Of a DNA stretch of 64,000 nucleotides, positions 27,339 to 36,467 are shown piece by piece (within the stretch, counting starts at the first letter, position 1; each line of letters starts with the position of its first letter). The notes beneath the pieces are model-generated. The model had not been told where the DNA came from. It worked only from the letters and a program-made list of their open reading frames with translations, and made no database searches. Position numbers and translations under genes: made by a program. The DNA is from Acidiphilium acidophilum (GTDB lineage: Bacteria > Pseudomonadota > Alphaproteobacteria > Acetobacterales > Acetobacteraceae), in the NCBI RefSeq assembly GCF_033842475.1, contig NZ_JAWXYB010000018.1, positions 3,083,501 to 3,147,500 of the forward strand, written 5' to 3'.

Positions 27339-28697
27339 ATGACAAATGCAACGATGCGTAGGCTGTTCATCAGTCTGGTCGCTATACCGCCCATCTTGTT
27401 TCCCTGCATCGCCCACGCGATTCCAGCGTTTGCCGCGCAGACGGGCGAACCCTGTTCCGCCTGTCACATCGGCTTTCCACAACTCACCCCCTATGGTCGT
27501 GATTTCAAACTCGAAGGCTACATCGCCGGCGGCATGTTCCCGAGCTGGAAAAATATCGCGATCATGTCCCAGACCGGATATACCCAGCTGCACGACAAAA
27601 TCGCCGGAGGCCTCAAGCCGGGCTACAAATCAAACGATGCCTGGGCCGCTGCCCAGCAATCGAGCGTGTATTACGGCGGTGCAATTGATGCCAAACTCGG
27701 CCTCGGCGCCTTCATCCAGGTGACGTACGACAACGTCGCCAAATCATGGCACTGGGACAATACCGACATCAGGCTGGCAGAACCCGGAACATTGTTCAAC
27801 AAACCTCTGTTCTACGGCTTCACCTTCAACAACGCGCCGACCGTGACCGATCTGTGGAATTCGACCCCGGACTGGGGTTATCCGTTCATCCATTCCTACC
27901 TCGCCCCCAGCCCGGTCGCTTCACCCCAGGTCTATCAACTGGCACAGGAAGTCTATGGCTTCGGCGCCTATGCCGCGCTGAACGTCACCCCCGAAGACAT
28001 GGTCTATGCCGAGGCGGACCTCTATAAATCGCTGCCCAATCAAATGAGCTACGCGCTGGGTGTCGGCCCCGCGACCCAGGATGATGGCGTGATCCCCTAC
28101 GCTCGCCTCGCCTTCCAGCGCACCTGGAACAGTTATTCCTTCGAACTCGGCGGCTATGGCCTGATCGATAATCCCTATCCCGAGGGTGTGGTCAGCGGCG
28201 CGACCAATCACATCACCGATCTGGAAGTCGACACCCAGTTCCAGTGGATCGAACCGCAACAGGCATTTTCGCTCCAGGCCAGCTTGATCCACGAATCGCA
28301 GGATTGGAATGCCAGCTACGCCCAAGGCCTGACATCAAATCGCAACGACCACCTCAATGACCTGACCGTGACGGCCTCGGAACTGATCCACCAGACCTAC
28401 GGCATCACCGAATCCTACAATGAAATCGATGGTAACCCCGACGACAATCTTTATCCGCCCGGCCCGATTTCCGGCAATCTCGACGGCAAACCGGATTCCA
28501 GGAGCTGGACCACCGAACTCGACTATTATCTGTTCAACAAAGGCGGTCCGGCCTGGCTTCCCTGGCTGAACGCGAAATTCTTCGTCGAGGACACCATCTA
28601 CCCGACATTCAACGGCGGTCCGAACAATTACGACGGCGCGAACCGCAGCGCCGGCGCGAATGATACGGTATTCAGCGGCGTCTGGGTGGCATTTTGA
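27339..28697 (+). CDS. Monoheme cytochrome c-porin fusion (Cyc2-like outer-membrane protein)
   Basis: A 452-residue protein predicted to sit in the outer membrane. A Sec signal peptide ends near CIAHA (residue ~27). Directly after it is a single heme c site, CSACH (about residues 38-42), within AFAAQTGEPCSACHIGFPQL. The remaining ~400 residues have alternating Tyr/Trp-rich strands and end in Phe (FSGVWVAF), as expected for a beta-barrel. This layout matches Cyc2-type cytochrome-porin fusions, which pass electrons across the outer membrane, for example from Fe(II). GGAG lies eight bases before the ATG. The stop overlaps the start of the H+-ATPase gene, so the two are coupled. Substrate and direction of electron flow are not shown by the sequence. 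Confidence 0.72.
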   Translation: MTNATMRRLFISLVAIPPILFPCIAHAIPAFAAQTGEPCSACHIGFPQLTPYGRDFKLEGYIAGGMFPSWKNIAIMSQTGYTQLHDKIAGGLKPGYKSNDAWAAAQQSSVYYGGAIDAKLGLGAFIQVTYDNVAKSWHWDNTDIRLAEPGTLFNKPLFYGFTFNNAPTVTDLWNSTPDWGYPFIHSYLAPSPVASPQVYQLAQEVYGFGAYAALNVTPEDMVYAEADLYKSLPNQMSYALGVGPATQDDGVIPYARLAFQRTWNSYSFELGGYGLIDNPYPEGVVSGATNHITDLEVDTQFQWIEPQQAFSLQASLIHESQDWNASYAQGLTSNRNDHLNDLTVTASELIHQTYGITESYNEIDGNPDDNLYPPGPISGNLDGKPDSRSWTTELDYYLFNKGGPAWLPWLNAKFFVEDTIYPTFNGGPNNYDGANRSAGANDTVFSGVWVAF

Positions 28698-31045
28698 ACG
28701 ACGCCTCACCACCGGCCACCGCCGCTGATCACGCTCGCCACACAAACGGCCTGTCCAGCGCGCAGGCCGCCGCCCGCTTCGCCCAGTACGGCCCCAACGC
28801 CACGCCGGACACCACGGTCGGGTTCCTTCCCCGGCTGCTCGGCAAATTCTGGGCACCGGTGCCGGTGATGCTGGAAGCAGCGATCGTGCTGCAGATCGTT
28901 CTCGGCGATGACATCGAAGCCGCTGTCGTCGCCGCCCTTCTCCTGTTCAACGCCACCCTCGGCCTGTTGCAGGAAGGTCGCGCCCAAGCAACGCTGGACG
29001 CGCTGAAATCCCGCCTTGCGCTAAGTGCATCGGTCAAGCGAGACGGCGCCTGGGTCATCCGCCCCGCGCGCGAATTGGTGCCGGGCGACGTCGTGAAACT
29101 CTCACTTGGCAGTGTGGTCGCCGCCGATGTCACCCTGATCGATGGCGAGGTGCTGCTGGACCAGTCCATGCTCACCGGCGAATCGGTGCCGATCGAGGCC
29201 GTCCCTGGTCTGCAGACCTACGCCGGCGCTCTGGTGCGTCGCGGCGAGGCGGTTGCCCTGGTCACGGCAACCGGCGTCAAGACCAAATTCGGCCGCACCG
29301 CTGAATTGGTCCGTATCGCCCATGTCGTCAGCGCCCAGCAAAAGGCGGTGCTCCGGGTGGTACGCAATCTTGCCGGCTTCAACGGCTTGGTCACCCTGTT
29401 CCTGGTGGCCTACGCAATCCGCATCGGCATGGGCGGCCGCGAAATCACCCCCCTCGTGCTCACCGCGATTCTTGCTTCGGTCCCAGTCGCCCTCCCCGCC
29501 ACCTTCACCCTCGCCGCCGCCATCGGTGCCCGTGCCCTCGGGCGGCAGAACGTCCTGCCGACCCGCCTCTCCGCGGTCGATGAAGCCGCGACCATGACGG
29601 TCCTCTGCGCCGATAAAACCGGCACGCTCACACGCAACGAACTGAAGGTCACCACAATCGCCCCCATGCCCGATTTTGATGAGGCGCATGTCATAACCCT
29701 CGCCGCCCTCGCCAGTTCCGATGGCGGGCAGGACCCCGTCGATGGAGCGATCCGGGACGCGGCGCAGCATGCCTCGGTCCCCGATGCCCCGGCTCTGGTC
29801 AAATTCATCCCCTTCGATCCGGCAAATAAAATGTCCGCGGCGGATGTCACCGGATCCGACAACACGCCTTGGCGTATCGTCAAAGGCGCCTTCGCCGCGG
29901 TGAGTGCGCTGACCCTGCCAATGCCGGAGGCGGCCACCACAGCGGAGGCGCTTCAGGCCAAAGGGTTCCGGGTGCTCGCGGTGGCCTTCGGTCCGGCACA
30001 GGCGTTGCGCCTTGTCGGGTTGATTGCCCTCAGCGACCCGCCGCGTGACGATTCCGCCGCTCTGATCGCGCAGTTGAAAACCCTCGGCGTCCGCACCGTG
30101 ATGGTCACGGGCGACTCCCCGACCACAGCGGCCATTGTCGCCCGCGCCGTCGGACTCGACGGTCCGGTTTGCCCGGCCGGTGCCATCCCGGCGGATGTCC
30201 GCCCGGAAAGCTTCTCCGTGTTTGCCGGCGTGCTGCCTGAAGACAAGTACAAGCTGGTCAAAGCCTTCCAGCAGGCACATCACACTGTGGGCATGTGCGG
30301 CGATGGCGCGAACGACGCCCCCGCCCTGCGCCAGGCGCAAATGGGTATCGCGGTATCGACCGCGACGGACGTTGCAAAATCTGCGGCCGGCATGGTGTTG
30401 ACCACGCCCGGCCTCGCCGGCATCGTCGCTGCGGTCAAGGAAGGCCGCGTCACCTTCCAGCGCATCCAAACCTACACATTGAACACCATCATCCGCAAAC
30501 TGGCGACTGTGCTGTTCCTCGCCCTCGGTCTGCTGATGACCGGCCACGCGATCCTGACCCCGTTACTAATCGTGATCTATCTGATCACTGGCGATTTTCT
30601 CTCGATGTCGCTGACCACCGACAATGTCTATACCTCACCGATCCCCAACGTGTGGCGCATCGGCAACCTGACCATTGCCGGCATCCTGATGGGGCTGGGT
30701 CTGCTGGGCTTCTGCACCGGCGTTGTCGCCGTCGGCATTTTTGGGCTCGGGCTCCGCCTCGGTGCCATCCGCACCCTGGCGTTCCTCGCCCTGGTGTTCG
30801 CCAGTCAGACCTCGATCTATGCGATCCGCGAACGCCGCCACTTCTGGCAGTCGCGCCCTAGCCTATGGGTCGCTGCATCCTCTGTCGCGGCCATCGCCAT
30901 CGCGGCGATCATGGCGATCGCAGGCTTTGCCATGATCGCCATCAGCCCCCTTCTTGTGCTTGCAACCCTCCTCACGGCAACGTTGTTCACCCTCCTGCTC
31001 GACACCATAAAAATCCCGATCTTCACTTGGCTTGGAATCGTGTGA
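28694..31045 (+). CDS. P3A-type proton-exporting P-type ATPase
   Basis: A 783-residue P-type ATPase of the plasma-membrane H+-ATPase kind. Visible motifs are MLTGESVP near residue 160, PATFTLAAAIGARAL, the phosphorylation site CADKTGTLTRNE with Asp near 307, VMVTGDSPTTA and MCGDGANDAPALRQ near 536. About ten membrane segments are present, and the last ~150 residues are membrane-spanning. No metal-binding Cys motif is seen in the membrane helices, which speaks against heavy-metal export. It would pump protons outward and protect cytosolic pH in acid. The TTG start overlaps the TGA of the cytochrome-porin gene (TTGA). Confidence 0.88.
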   Translation: MNDASPPATAADHARHTNGLSSAQAAARFAQYGPNATPDTTVGFLPRLLGKFWAPVPVMLEAAIVLQIVLGDDIEAAVVAALLLFNATLGLLQEGRAQATLDALKSRLALSASVKRDGAWVIRPARELVPGDVVKLSLGSVVAADVTLIDGEVLLDQSMLTGESVPIEAVPGLQTYAGALVRRGEAVALVTATGVKTKFGRTAELVRIAHVVSAQQKAVLRVVRNLAGFNGLVTLFLVAYAIRIGMGGREITPLVLTAILASVPVALPATFTLAAAIGARALGRQNVLPTRLSAVDEAATMTVLCADKTGTLTRNELKVTTIAPMPDFDEAHVITLAALASSDGGQDPVDGAIRDAAQHASVPDAPALVKFIPFDPANKMSAADVTGSDNTPWRIVKGAFAAVSALTLPMPEAATTAEALQAKGFRVLAVAFGPAQALRLVGLIALSDPPRDDSAALIAQLKTLGVRTVMVTGDSPTTAAIVARAVGLDGPVCPAGAIPADVRPESFSVFAGVLPEDKYKLVKAFQQAHHTVGMCGDGANDAPALRQAQMGIAVSTATDVAKSAAGMVLTTPGLAGIVAAVKEGRVTFQRIQTYTLNTIIRKLATVLFLALGLLMTGHAILTPLLIVIYLITGDFLSMSLTTDNVYTSPIPNVWRIGNLTIAGILMGLGLLGFCTGVVAVGIFGLGLRLGAIRTLAFLALVFASQTSIYAIRERRHFWQSRPSLWVAASSVAAIAIAAIMAIAGFAMIAISPLLVLATLLTATLFTLLLDTIKIPIFTWLGIV

Positions 31046-31374
31046 CTTCACGGGATTCGAACCTGATGCGGTTGGATGGCACCATCACCGCCATGCTGAG
31101 GCGCACGAACGATGCCGGGGACATGGGCGTGATCATGCCCAGCATCAGATCGGAAAGGCTGCATGTGGGCTACCAGAAAAGCAACACGCCGGGGTGCGGC
31201 AGTAGCCGGATGCCCACAGCACCTGGTTTGGGGGGCCTGTCCCGCACCGATACTGCCGAAATCCGCGCGGCCCAGTTCCAACGCCAACCTGGATTGTCGA
31301 CCGATGATACCACCTTTCAGCTGATCCATGAACGCCGCGCTGATATGGTACGGCTCGATCAAGATTCGTCGTCG
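31046..31374. other. Intergenic region, nothing recognised
   Basis: A 329-base gap between the convergent ATPase and ABC permease genes. Open frames cross it on both strands but none resembles a known family, and no clear hairpin with a T run was seen. Confidence 0.4.
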
Positions 31375-32487
31375 CTACGACACTGATCGTTTTTGGAACA
31401 GCACGGCGGCTACGGTAAGGCTGATGGCGGCCAGAACGGCCATGGCGGCGTACTGGGTGATCAGCGAGGCGAAGCTGGGTTGTTCGAGAAAGCAGCGGCG
31501 GATCACGACCAGGGCGAAGCGCATCGGGTTGATCCAGGTGAGGTCCTGCACCAGCGCTGGCATGTTGGCGATCGGGGTTGCGAACCCCGAGAGGATGATC
31601 GAGGGGACCATGAACAGGAACGCGCCGAGCAGCGCCTGCTGCTGGGTTGCTGAAATTGAGGAAATCATCAAGCCGATGCCCGTCACGGCCGCGGTAAACA
31701 GCAGCAGGCCGGTGTAGAGATCGAGCAACCCGCCGCGCAGCGGCACATCGAACCAATAAACGGCAGCGATGATGCTGACAGTCGCTTCAAGCATCCCGAT
31801 GACCATGCCGGGGATGCTTTTACCAAGCAGAATGTCGAGCGGGCGCATCGGGGTCACAAGGATCTGGTCGAAGGTGCCGGCCTCGCGCTCGCGGGCGATG
31901 GATAATCCGACCACCAGCAATGTGATCACTTGAGTCAACAGGGCAACGATGCCGGGGATGATGAACCAGTGAGAGTCGAGATTGGGGTTGAACAAGGCGT
32001 GCGGATCGAGTTGCGTGGGCGGGGTGGCGCCCCCGTGATCGGCGGCCCAGGTCGCGCTGGCATCGGCGATGATGGTGTTGGCATAGCCCAGGATCAACAA
32101 GGCGGTGTTGGAGTTGCGGCCATCCACGATGACCTGCACCGGTGCCGGCTGATTGGTCAGCAGGTCGCGCGAGAACCGGGGATCGATATCGAGTACCATC
32201 TCAACCGTGCGAGAGTCGATCAACGACTGGATCTGGCGCGGGCTGTGCAGGGTGGCGACCTGCTCGAATGCGCGCGATCCGGCGAAATCGGCGACCAGAT
32301 TGCGCGACGCGATCGAGCGGTCCTGATCATAGACCGCAAAGGGCACATGGCTGAGGTCGAAACTCGCGGCGTAGCCGAACACCAGTAACTGGATCAGCGG
32401 CGGCCCGACCAGCACCATGCGGCTTTTACCGTCGCGCAGGATCGCGAGGAATTCCTTGATCACGAGGGCCAGCACGCGTCCAAACAT
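31375..32487 (-). CDS. ABC-2 type transporter permease (YbhR/YbhS-like), second subunit
   Basis: A 370-residue inner-membrane permease with one N-terminal helix, a large extracytoplasmic domain (about residues 45-165) and five C-terminal helices, the layout of YhhJ/YbhS exporters. The cytoplasmic segment REREAGTFDQILVTPMRPLD is the family's conserved block. It starts three bases after the paralogous permease gene. With the dual ATPase and HlyD protein upstream it forms a complete exporter, probably for drugs or other hydrophobic compounds. Substrate unknown. Confidence 0.88.
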   Translation of the reverse strand: MFGRVLALVIKEFLAILRDGKSRMVLVGPPLIQLLVFGYAASFDLSHVPFAVYDQDRSIASRNLVADFAGSRAFEQVATLHSPRQIQSLIDSRTVEMVLDIDPRFSRDLLTNQPAPVQVIVDGRNSNTALLILGYANTIIADASATWAADHGGATPPTQLDPHALFNPNLDSHWFIIPGIVALLTQVITLLVVGLSIAREREAGTFDQILVTPMRPLDILLGKSIPGMVIGMLEATVSIIAAVYWFDVPLRGGLLDLYTGLLLFTAAVTGIGLMISSISATQQQALLGAFLFMVPSIILSGFATPIANMPALVQDLTWINPMRFALVVIRRCFLEQPSFASLITQYAAMAVLAAISLTVAAVLFQKRSVS

Positions 32488-32490
32488 GGC

Positions 32491-33606
32491 TCAGTCCAGA
32501 CGCTTGCGCGCGGCGAGGCGGGCGGCACCGAGAAATACCACTGCCATCATCAGCAGAGCGAACAGATTGGGCACCAGCACCGACCAGACCGTGCCGGCGA
32601 GGAACAGGGTTTGCAGGATCGACACGAAATATCGCGCAGCCACGATATGCGTGACCCATTGGATTGCCACCGGCATGCTCGCAATGTCGAAAATGAAGCC
32701 GGATAGAATGAAGGCCGGCAGGAAGGTGGTGATGATGGCGATCTGCCCGGCCACGAACTGGTTTTTCGCCACCGTGGAAATCAGCAGCCCCATGCCGAGC
32801 GAGGCGAGCATGAACAGCGCGGCCGCCAGTGTCAGGACCAGGATCGAGCCATGCAGCGGCACGTCGAACAGGAAGACCGCGATCAGCACGGCAACCACCA
32901 TGCCGCCCATGCCGAGAATGAAGTAAGGGACCACTTTAGAAATCAGGATTTCATTCATACTGACCCTGGTGACCATCAGCGCTTCCATCGTGCCGCGTTC
33001 CCACTCGCGAGCGATCACCAGCGCAGTCAGCAGGGCGCCGGTCAACGTCATGATTACGGCGATCAGTCCCGGGACCAGATAGTCGCGGCTGCTGACCGCC
33101 GGGTTGAACCAGATGCGAGGCTGCATCGCGATCGGGGTGGCCGCCGTGCCGGGAATGGCTTGGGCCGCGATCCACACGAACCAGCTCTGCTGGACGTAAT
33201 TTTCAATGATCCGGGCATTGTTGGCGTTGATGCCGTCAACGAAGACACCGATGGTCGGCTCGCGTCCGGCATCGAGTTGGCGGGCGAAATTGCTGCGCAG
33301 CCACATGTAACCGTCGATCGATTCGTTGGCCAGCGCCGCTTGCGCTGCCGCGGCGCTGCTGAAGTCGCGCGGGGCGAAATACGGCGACTGTCGGAACTGG
33401 GCGGTCAGACTGGCGGCTGCTGCGCTCGGCTGATCGACCACGATGCCGAAAGCAACGTGCCGGGCATCGAGCGAGACGCCATATCCGAACAGCAGCAGCA
33501 GCACCGCCGGCAGTACGAAGGCGATCGCGATCGACGAGGGATCGCGCAGGATCTGCAGGGTTTCCTTGCGGATCAGGCCGCGCAGCCGCATCAGTGAGCC
33601 ACTCAT
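32491..33606 (-). CDS. ABC-2 type transporter permease (YbhS-like), first subunit
   Basis: A 371-residue permease paralogous to the next gene. It has the same order of N-terminal helix, extracytoplasmic loop and five helices. The conserved block REWERGTMEALMVTRVSMNE lies near residue 205. Its ATG overlaps the stop of the ATPase gene by four bases (ATGA), indicating translational coupling. Two different permease chains with one fused ATPase is the usual YbhFSR composition. Confidence 0.88.
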   Translation of the reverse strand: MSGSLMRLRGLIRKETLQILRDPSSIAIAFVLPAVLLLLFGYGVSLDARHVAFGIVVDQPSAAAASLTAQFRQSPYFAPRDFSSAAAAQAALANESIDGYMWLRSNFARQLDAGREPTIGVFVDGINANNARIIENYVQQSWFVWIAAQAIPGTAATPIAMQPRIWFNPAVSSRDYLVPGLIAVIMTLTGALLTALVIAREWERGTMEALMVTRVSMNEILISKVVPYFILGMGGMVVAVLIAVFLFDVPLHGSILVLTLAAALFMLASLGMGLLISTVAKNQFVAGQIAIITTFLPAFILSGFIFDIASMPVAIQWVTHIVAARYFVSILQTLFLAGTVWSVLVPNLFALLMMAVVFLGAARLAARKRLD

Positions 33607-35423
33607 ACGGCCCGCGCCTCGGCGTGGGATTTCGTCTGGTCCGCCTGGATCAGGGCGATGAAGGCGTCCTCCATCGTTGGATCGGGATGGGCAGAGTCGC
33701 GGCAGGATTGCTTTAATTGTTCGGAGGTGCCCTGAGCAAGGATTTTACCCTGCGCCATGATGACCAGACGGTCGCAATATTCCGCCTCGTCCATGAAATG
33801 GGTGGTGACCAGAACCGTCACCCCGGTGTCGGCCAGGAGGTTGATGCGTTGCCAGAACTCTCGCCGCGCGAGGGGGTCAACGCCGGAGGTCGGCTCGTCG
33901 AGGAACAGGATATCGGGTTCGTGCATCAACGCGCAGGCGAGCGCCATACGCTGCTTGAAGCCGAGCGGCAGGTCGCGGCTGGTGGCATCGCGGAGCGGGC
34001 GGAGTTCAAACTCATCGAGCGCCCAGGAGGTTCGGGCGCGGCGCCGGGCGCCCCTGAGACCATACGCGGCGCTGAAGAAATCGAGGTTCTGCATCACCGA
34101 AAGATCGCCATAGAGCGAAAATTTCTGAGCCATGTAGCCCAACCGGCCACGCGCGGTGGGGGCTGCGGTACGCAAATCGAAGCCATCGACCTGCAAGCGC
34201 CCGGCACTCGCCGGCAACAGGCCGCACAGCATACGGAAGGTGGTCGACTTGCCTGCACCGTTCGCCCCGAGCAGGCCGAAAATCTCGCCACGCTGTACCG
34301 CGAAGCTGATGTCGTCCACCGCGCGAAAGGGCCCGAACCGCTTGACCAGATGATCGACCTCGATCACCGGGGCGGTTTTGCTGGCGGCTGTGGGCGTTGC
34401 CGGAGTGGCTTCGGCTGACCGGCGCGGGGGCACGCCACCGGCCCTGGAGCGGAGAAGATCGATGAAGCGATCCTCGAAGCGCGGTGGCACGCTGGTGAGA
34501 GTAACGTCCTCCAACGTCGGCTGGCCGCTAAAATCCGGTGTCTTGCCTGCATCCATGACCAGTCGCACCGTCTCGCCCTCGATCACCGCATCGGTTACGT
34601 TGGGCAGCGCGGCCAGGGTCGCCTGCAGCCGACGCTTCGGCAGGTGGGGCGAGCGGACGTGAAAACTGCGCCCCGTCATTGCGCGGGTGAAATCGCCGGG
34701 CCGACCGGCGCCGATCAGGTTGCCCTCGTGCAGAAGCAGCACATCGTCGCAGCGTTCCGCTTCGTCGAGATAGGCGGTGGAGAGCAGAACGGTCATGTTG
34801 GCGCTGCGAACCAGATGGTCGACGATCGACCACAGTTCCCGGCGCGATACCGGATCGACCCCGACGGTCGGTTCATCGAGCAGCAGCAGGCGGGGTGGGC
34901 GGATCAGGGTGCAGGCGAGGCCGAGTTTCTGTTTCATGCCGCCGGAGAGCTTGCCGGCTAGCCTCGTGGTGAAGCTGGCGAGGCTGGTCATCTGCATCAA
35001 TTCAGCGTAGCGCGCCGCCCGAGCGGTGGGGACGACCCCCTGGAGATCGGCGTAGAGCTCGAGGTTTTCGGCGACGGTGAGATCATCATAGAGGCCGAAG
35101 CGCTGGGGCATATAGGAAATCATGCCCTGCACGGAGAGCGGGTCGGTGTGGACATCGATGCCGAACACCGAGATTGATCCGGAATCGGCGCGCAGCAGCC
35201 CGGCGATCAACCGCATCAGCGTGGTCTTGCCTGCACCATCCGGACCGATCAAGCCGGTGACCAGGCCGGGCGTTGTGGTCGCGCTCACGCCATCGAGAGC
35301 CACGACGTGGCGTTTGCCGACGTGGAAACGCCGGGTGATTCCGACGATCTCCAGAGCCAGAGCCGGAGCGGTTGGCGCGGGGGGTATGGGAGATGTCGTG
35401 GCGGGTTCAGTGGCCGCCGTCAT
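33603..35423 (-). CDS. ABC transporter ATPase with two fused nucleotide-binding domains (YbhF-like)
   Basis: A 606-residue cytosolic ATPase containing two ABC domains. The first has Walker A GLIGPDGAGKTT near residue 60, signature KLSGGMKQKLG and Walker B RLLLLDEPTVGVDP. The second has Walker A GLLGANGAGKST near residue 395, a less usual signature LPLGFKQRMA and Walker B ILFLDEPTSGVDP. It powers the two permeases encoded downstream. The start overlaps the end of the HlyD gene by 17 bases. The order HlyD, fused ATPase, two permeases is the same as in ybhGFSR operons of other proteobacteria. Confidence 0.9.
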   Translation of the reverse strand: MTAATEPATTSPIPPAPTAPALALEIVGITRRFHVGKRHVVALDGVSATTTPGLVTGLIGPDGAGKTTLMRLIAGLLRADSGSISVFGIDVHTDPLSVQGMISYMPQRFGLYDDLTVAENLELYADLQGVVPTARAARYAELMQMTSLASFTTRLAGKLSGGMKQKLGLACTLIRPPRLLLLDEPTVGVDPVSRRELWSIVDHLVRSANMTVLLSTAYLDEAERCDDVLLLHEGNLIGAGRPGDFTRAMTGRSFHVRSPHLPKRRLQATLAALPNVTDAVIEGETVRLVMDAGKTPDFSGQPTLEDVTLTSVPPRFEDRFIDLLRSRAGGVPPRRSAEATPATPTAASKTAPVIEVDHLVKRFGPFRAVDDISFAVQRGEIFGLLGANGAGKSTTFRMLCGLLPASAGRLQVDGFDLRTAAPTARGRLGYMAQKFSLYGDLSVMQNLDFFSAAYGLRGARRRARTSWALDEFELRPLRDATSRDLPLGFKQRMALACALMHEPDILFLDEPTSGVDPLARREFWQRINLLADTGVTVLVTTHFMDEAEYCDRLVIMAQGKILAQGTSEQLKQSCRDSAHPDPTMEDAFIALIQADQTKSHAEARAV

Positions 35424-36459
35424 GGCCGCAGACTCCAGGGCCGCGCTGATCGGCTGGGCTTGGATGTTGGGCGAGATCGATCGTCACGGTCGCTGGCATG
35501 CCGAGCCGCAATTCGTTTCGGGGGGCGCAGGCATAGACCCGGAGTTGATACACGAGCTGTGCCCGCAAATCGGGAGCTTCGACGTTCTTGGGGGTGAATT
35601 CGGCGGTGGGTGACAGATACCCGATCCAGCCGCGATAGATCCGGCCCTTGTAGGAATCGGTGGTGATGTCGGCGGCCATCCCGAGTTTGATCTTGCCGAG
35701 ATCGCTCTCCGGCACATAGGCGCGTACCCAGATCGGGTTGATCAGGGCGATCGTGTAAACCGGCGTCGCAGGGAAGGCCATATCGCCCTGTTCCAGGATC
35801 CGATCCTCGATCACGCCATCCGCCGGTGCGTAGAGCCTGGTATCCTTGAACTCCCGTTCGGCCAGTTGAGCGTTGGCGACGGCGGCGCGATAGGCGGCTT
35901 CGCTGGCCGCAATGTCTTCCTTGCGTGGTCCTTTCACCGCCAGCACATAGGTCTGCTTCGCCGCCTGATAGGTCTGTTCGGCGTTCTGATAGGCGGCCAG
36001 CGCATCGTCGCGCTGCTGGCGGGTGGCCGCGTTGCCGGTCACCAGGGCGCGGTAGCGCTGGTAATTCACCTGATCGTTATGGGCAACGAATGCCAACGCG
36101 TCCATTTGCGCCTTGGCCTGAACGATGGTTTCCGGGCGGGAGCCGGCGATCAGGGCGGCCAGAACCTGCTGGAGGTTGGTGGCCTGGGCGCGGGCGGCGG
36201 CGAGCGAGGCGGCGAAGCGGCGATCGTCCATCAGGGCGATCAACTCGCCGCGATGCACCACATCGCCCTCCTGGACCAGAAGCTTGCCGATCCGGCCATT
36301 ATCGTTGAACGCGGCATCGACCTCGCGGATATCGACATTGCCATACAGCGTGAGGGTATTGGCAGTGGCGATCGGGCGAGTGCGCAGGTACAGGACCACG
36401 CCACCAGCGACGAGTAAACCTACAACGGCGACACCGATCAGCCGCTTTCCGGAGACCAT
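35407..36459 (-). CDS. HlyD-family membrane fusion protein (YbhG-like)
   Basis: A 350-residue periplasmic adaptor with one N-terminal membrane anchor (about residues 6-25, LIGVAVVGLLVAGGVVLYL). A lipoyl-like hairpin follows (NDNGRIGKLLVQEGDVVHRG), then a coiled-coil of Ala/Gln-rich helices (about 85-190) and the second lipoyl half (LYAPADGVIEDRILEQGDM). It would connect the ABC-2 exporter to an outer-membrane channel. The ATG at 36459 directly precedes the hydrophobic anchor; the longer frame was rejected because it would overlap the thiolase gene. It lies eight bases after the thiolase stop, so the exporter is co-transcribed with thiolase. Confidence 0.88.
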   Translation of the reverse strand: MVSGKRLIGVAVVGLLVAGGVVLYLRTRPIATANTLTLYGNVDIREVDAAFNDNGRIGKLLVQEGDVVHRGELIALMDDRRFAASLAAARAQATNLQQVLAALIAGSRPETIVQAKAQMDALAFVAHNDQVNYQRYRALVTGNAATRQQRDDALAAYQNAEQTYQAAKQTYVLAVKGPRKEDIAASEAAYRAAVANAQLAEREFKDTRLYAPADGVIEDRILEQGDMAFPATPVYTIALINPIWVRAYVPESDLGKIKLGMAADITTDSYKGRIYRGWIGYLSPTAEFTPKNVEAPDLRAQLVYQLRVYACAPRNELRLGMPATVTIDLAQHPSPADQRGPGVCGHDGGH

Positions 36460-36467
36460 GACCGGAC

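Noticed and set aside
31495-31560. TTGATCCAGGTGAG resembling an FNR box
   Set aside because: It lies inside the ABC permease coding sequence and its right half-site does not match ATCAA.
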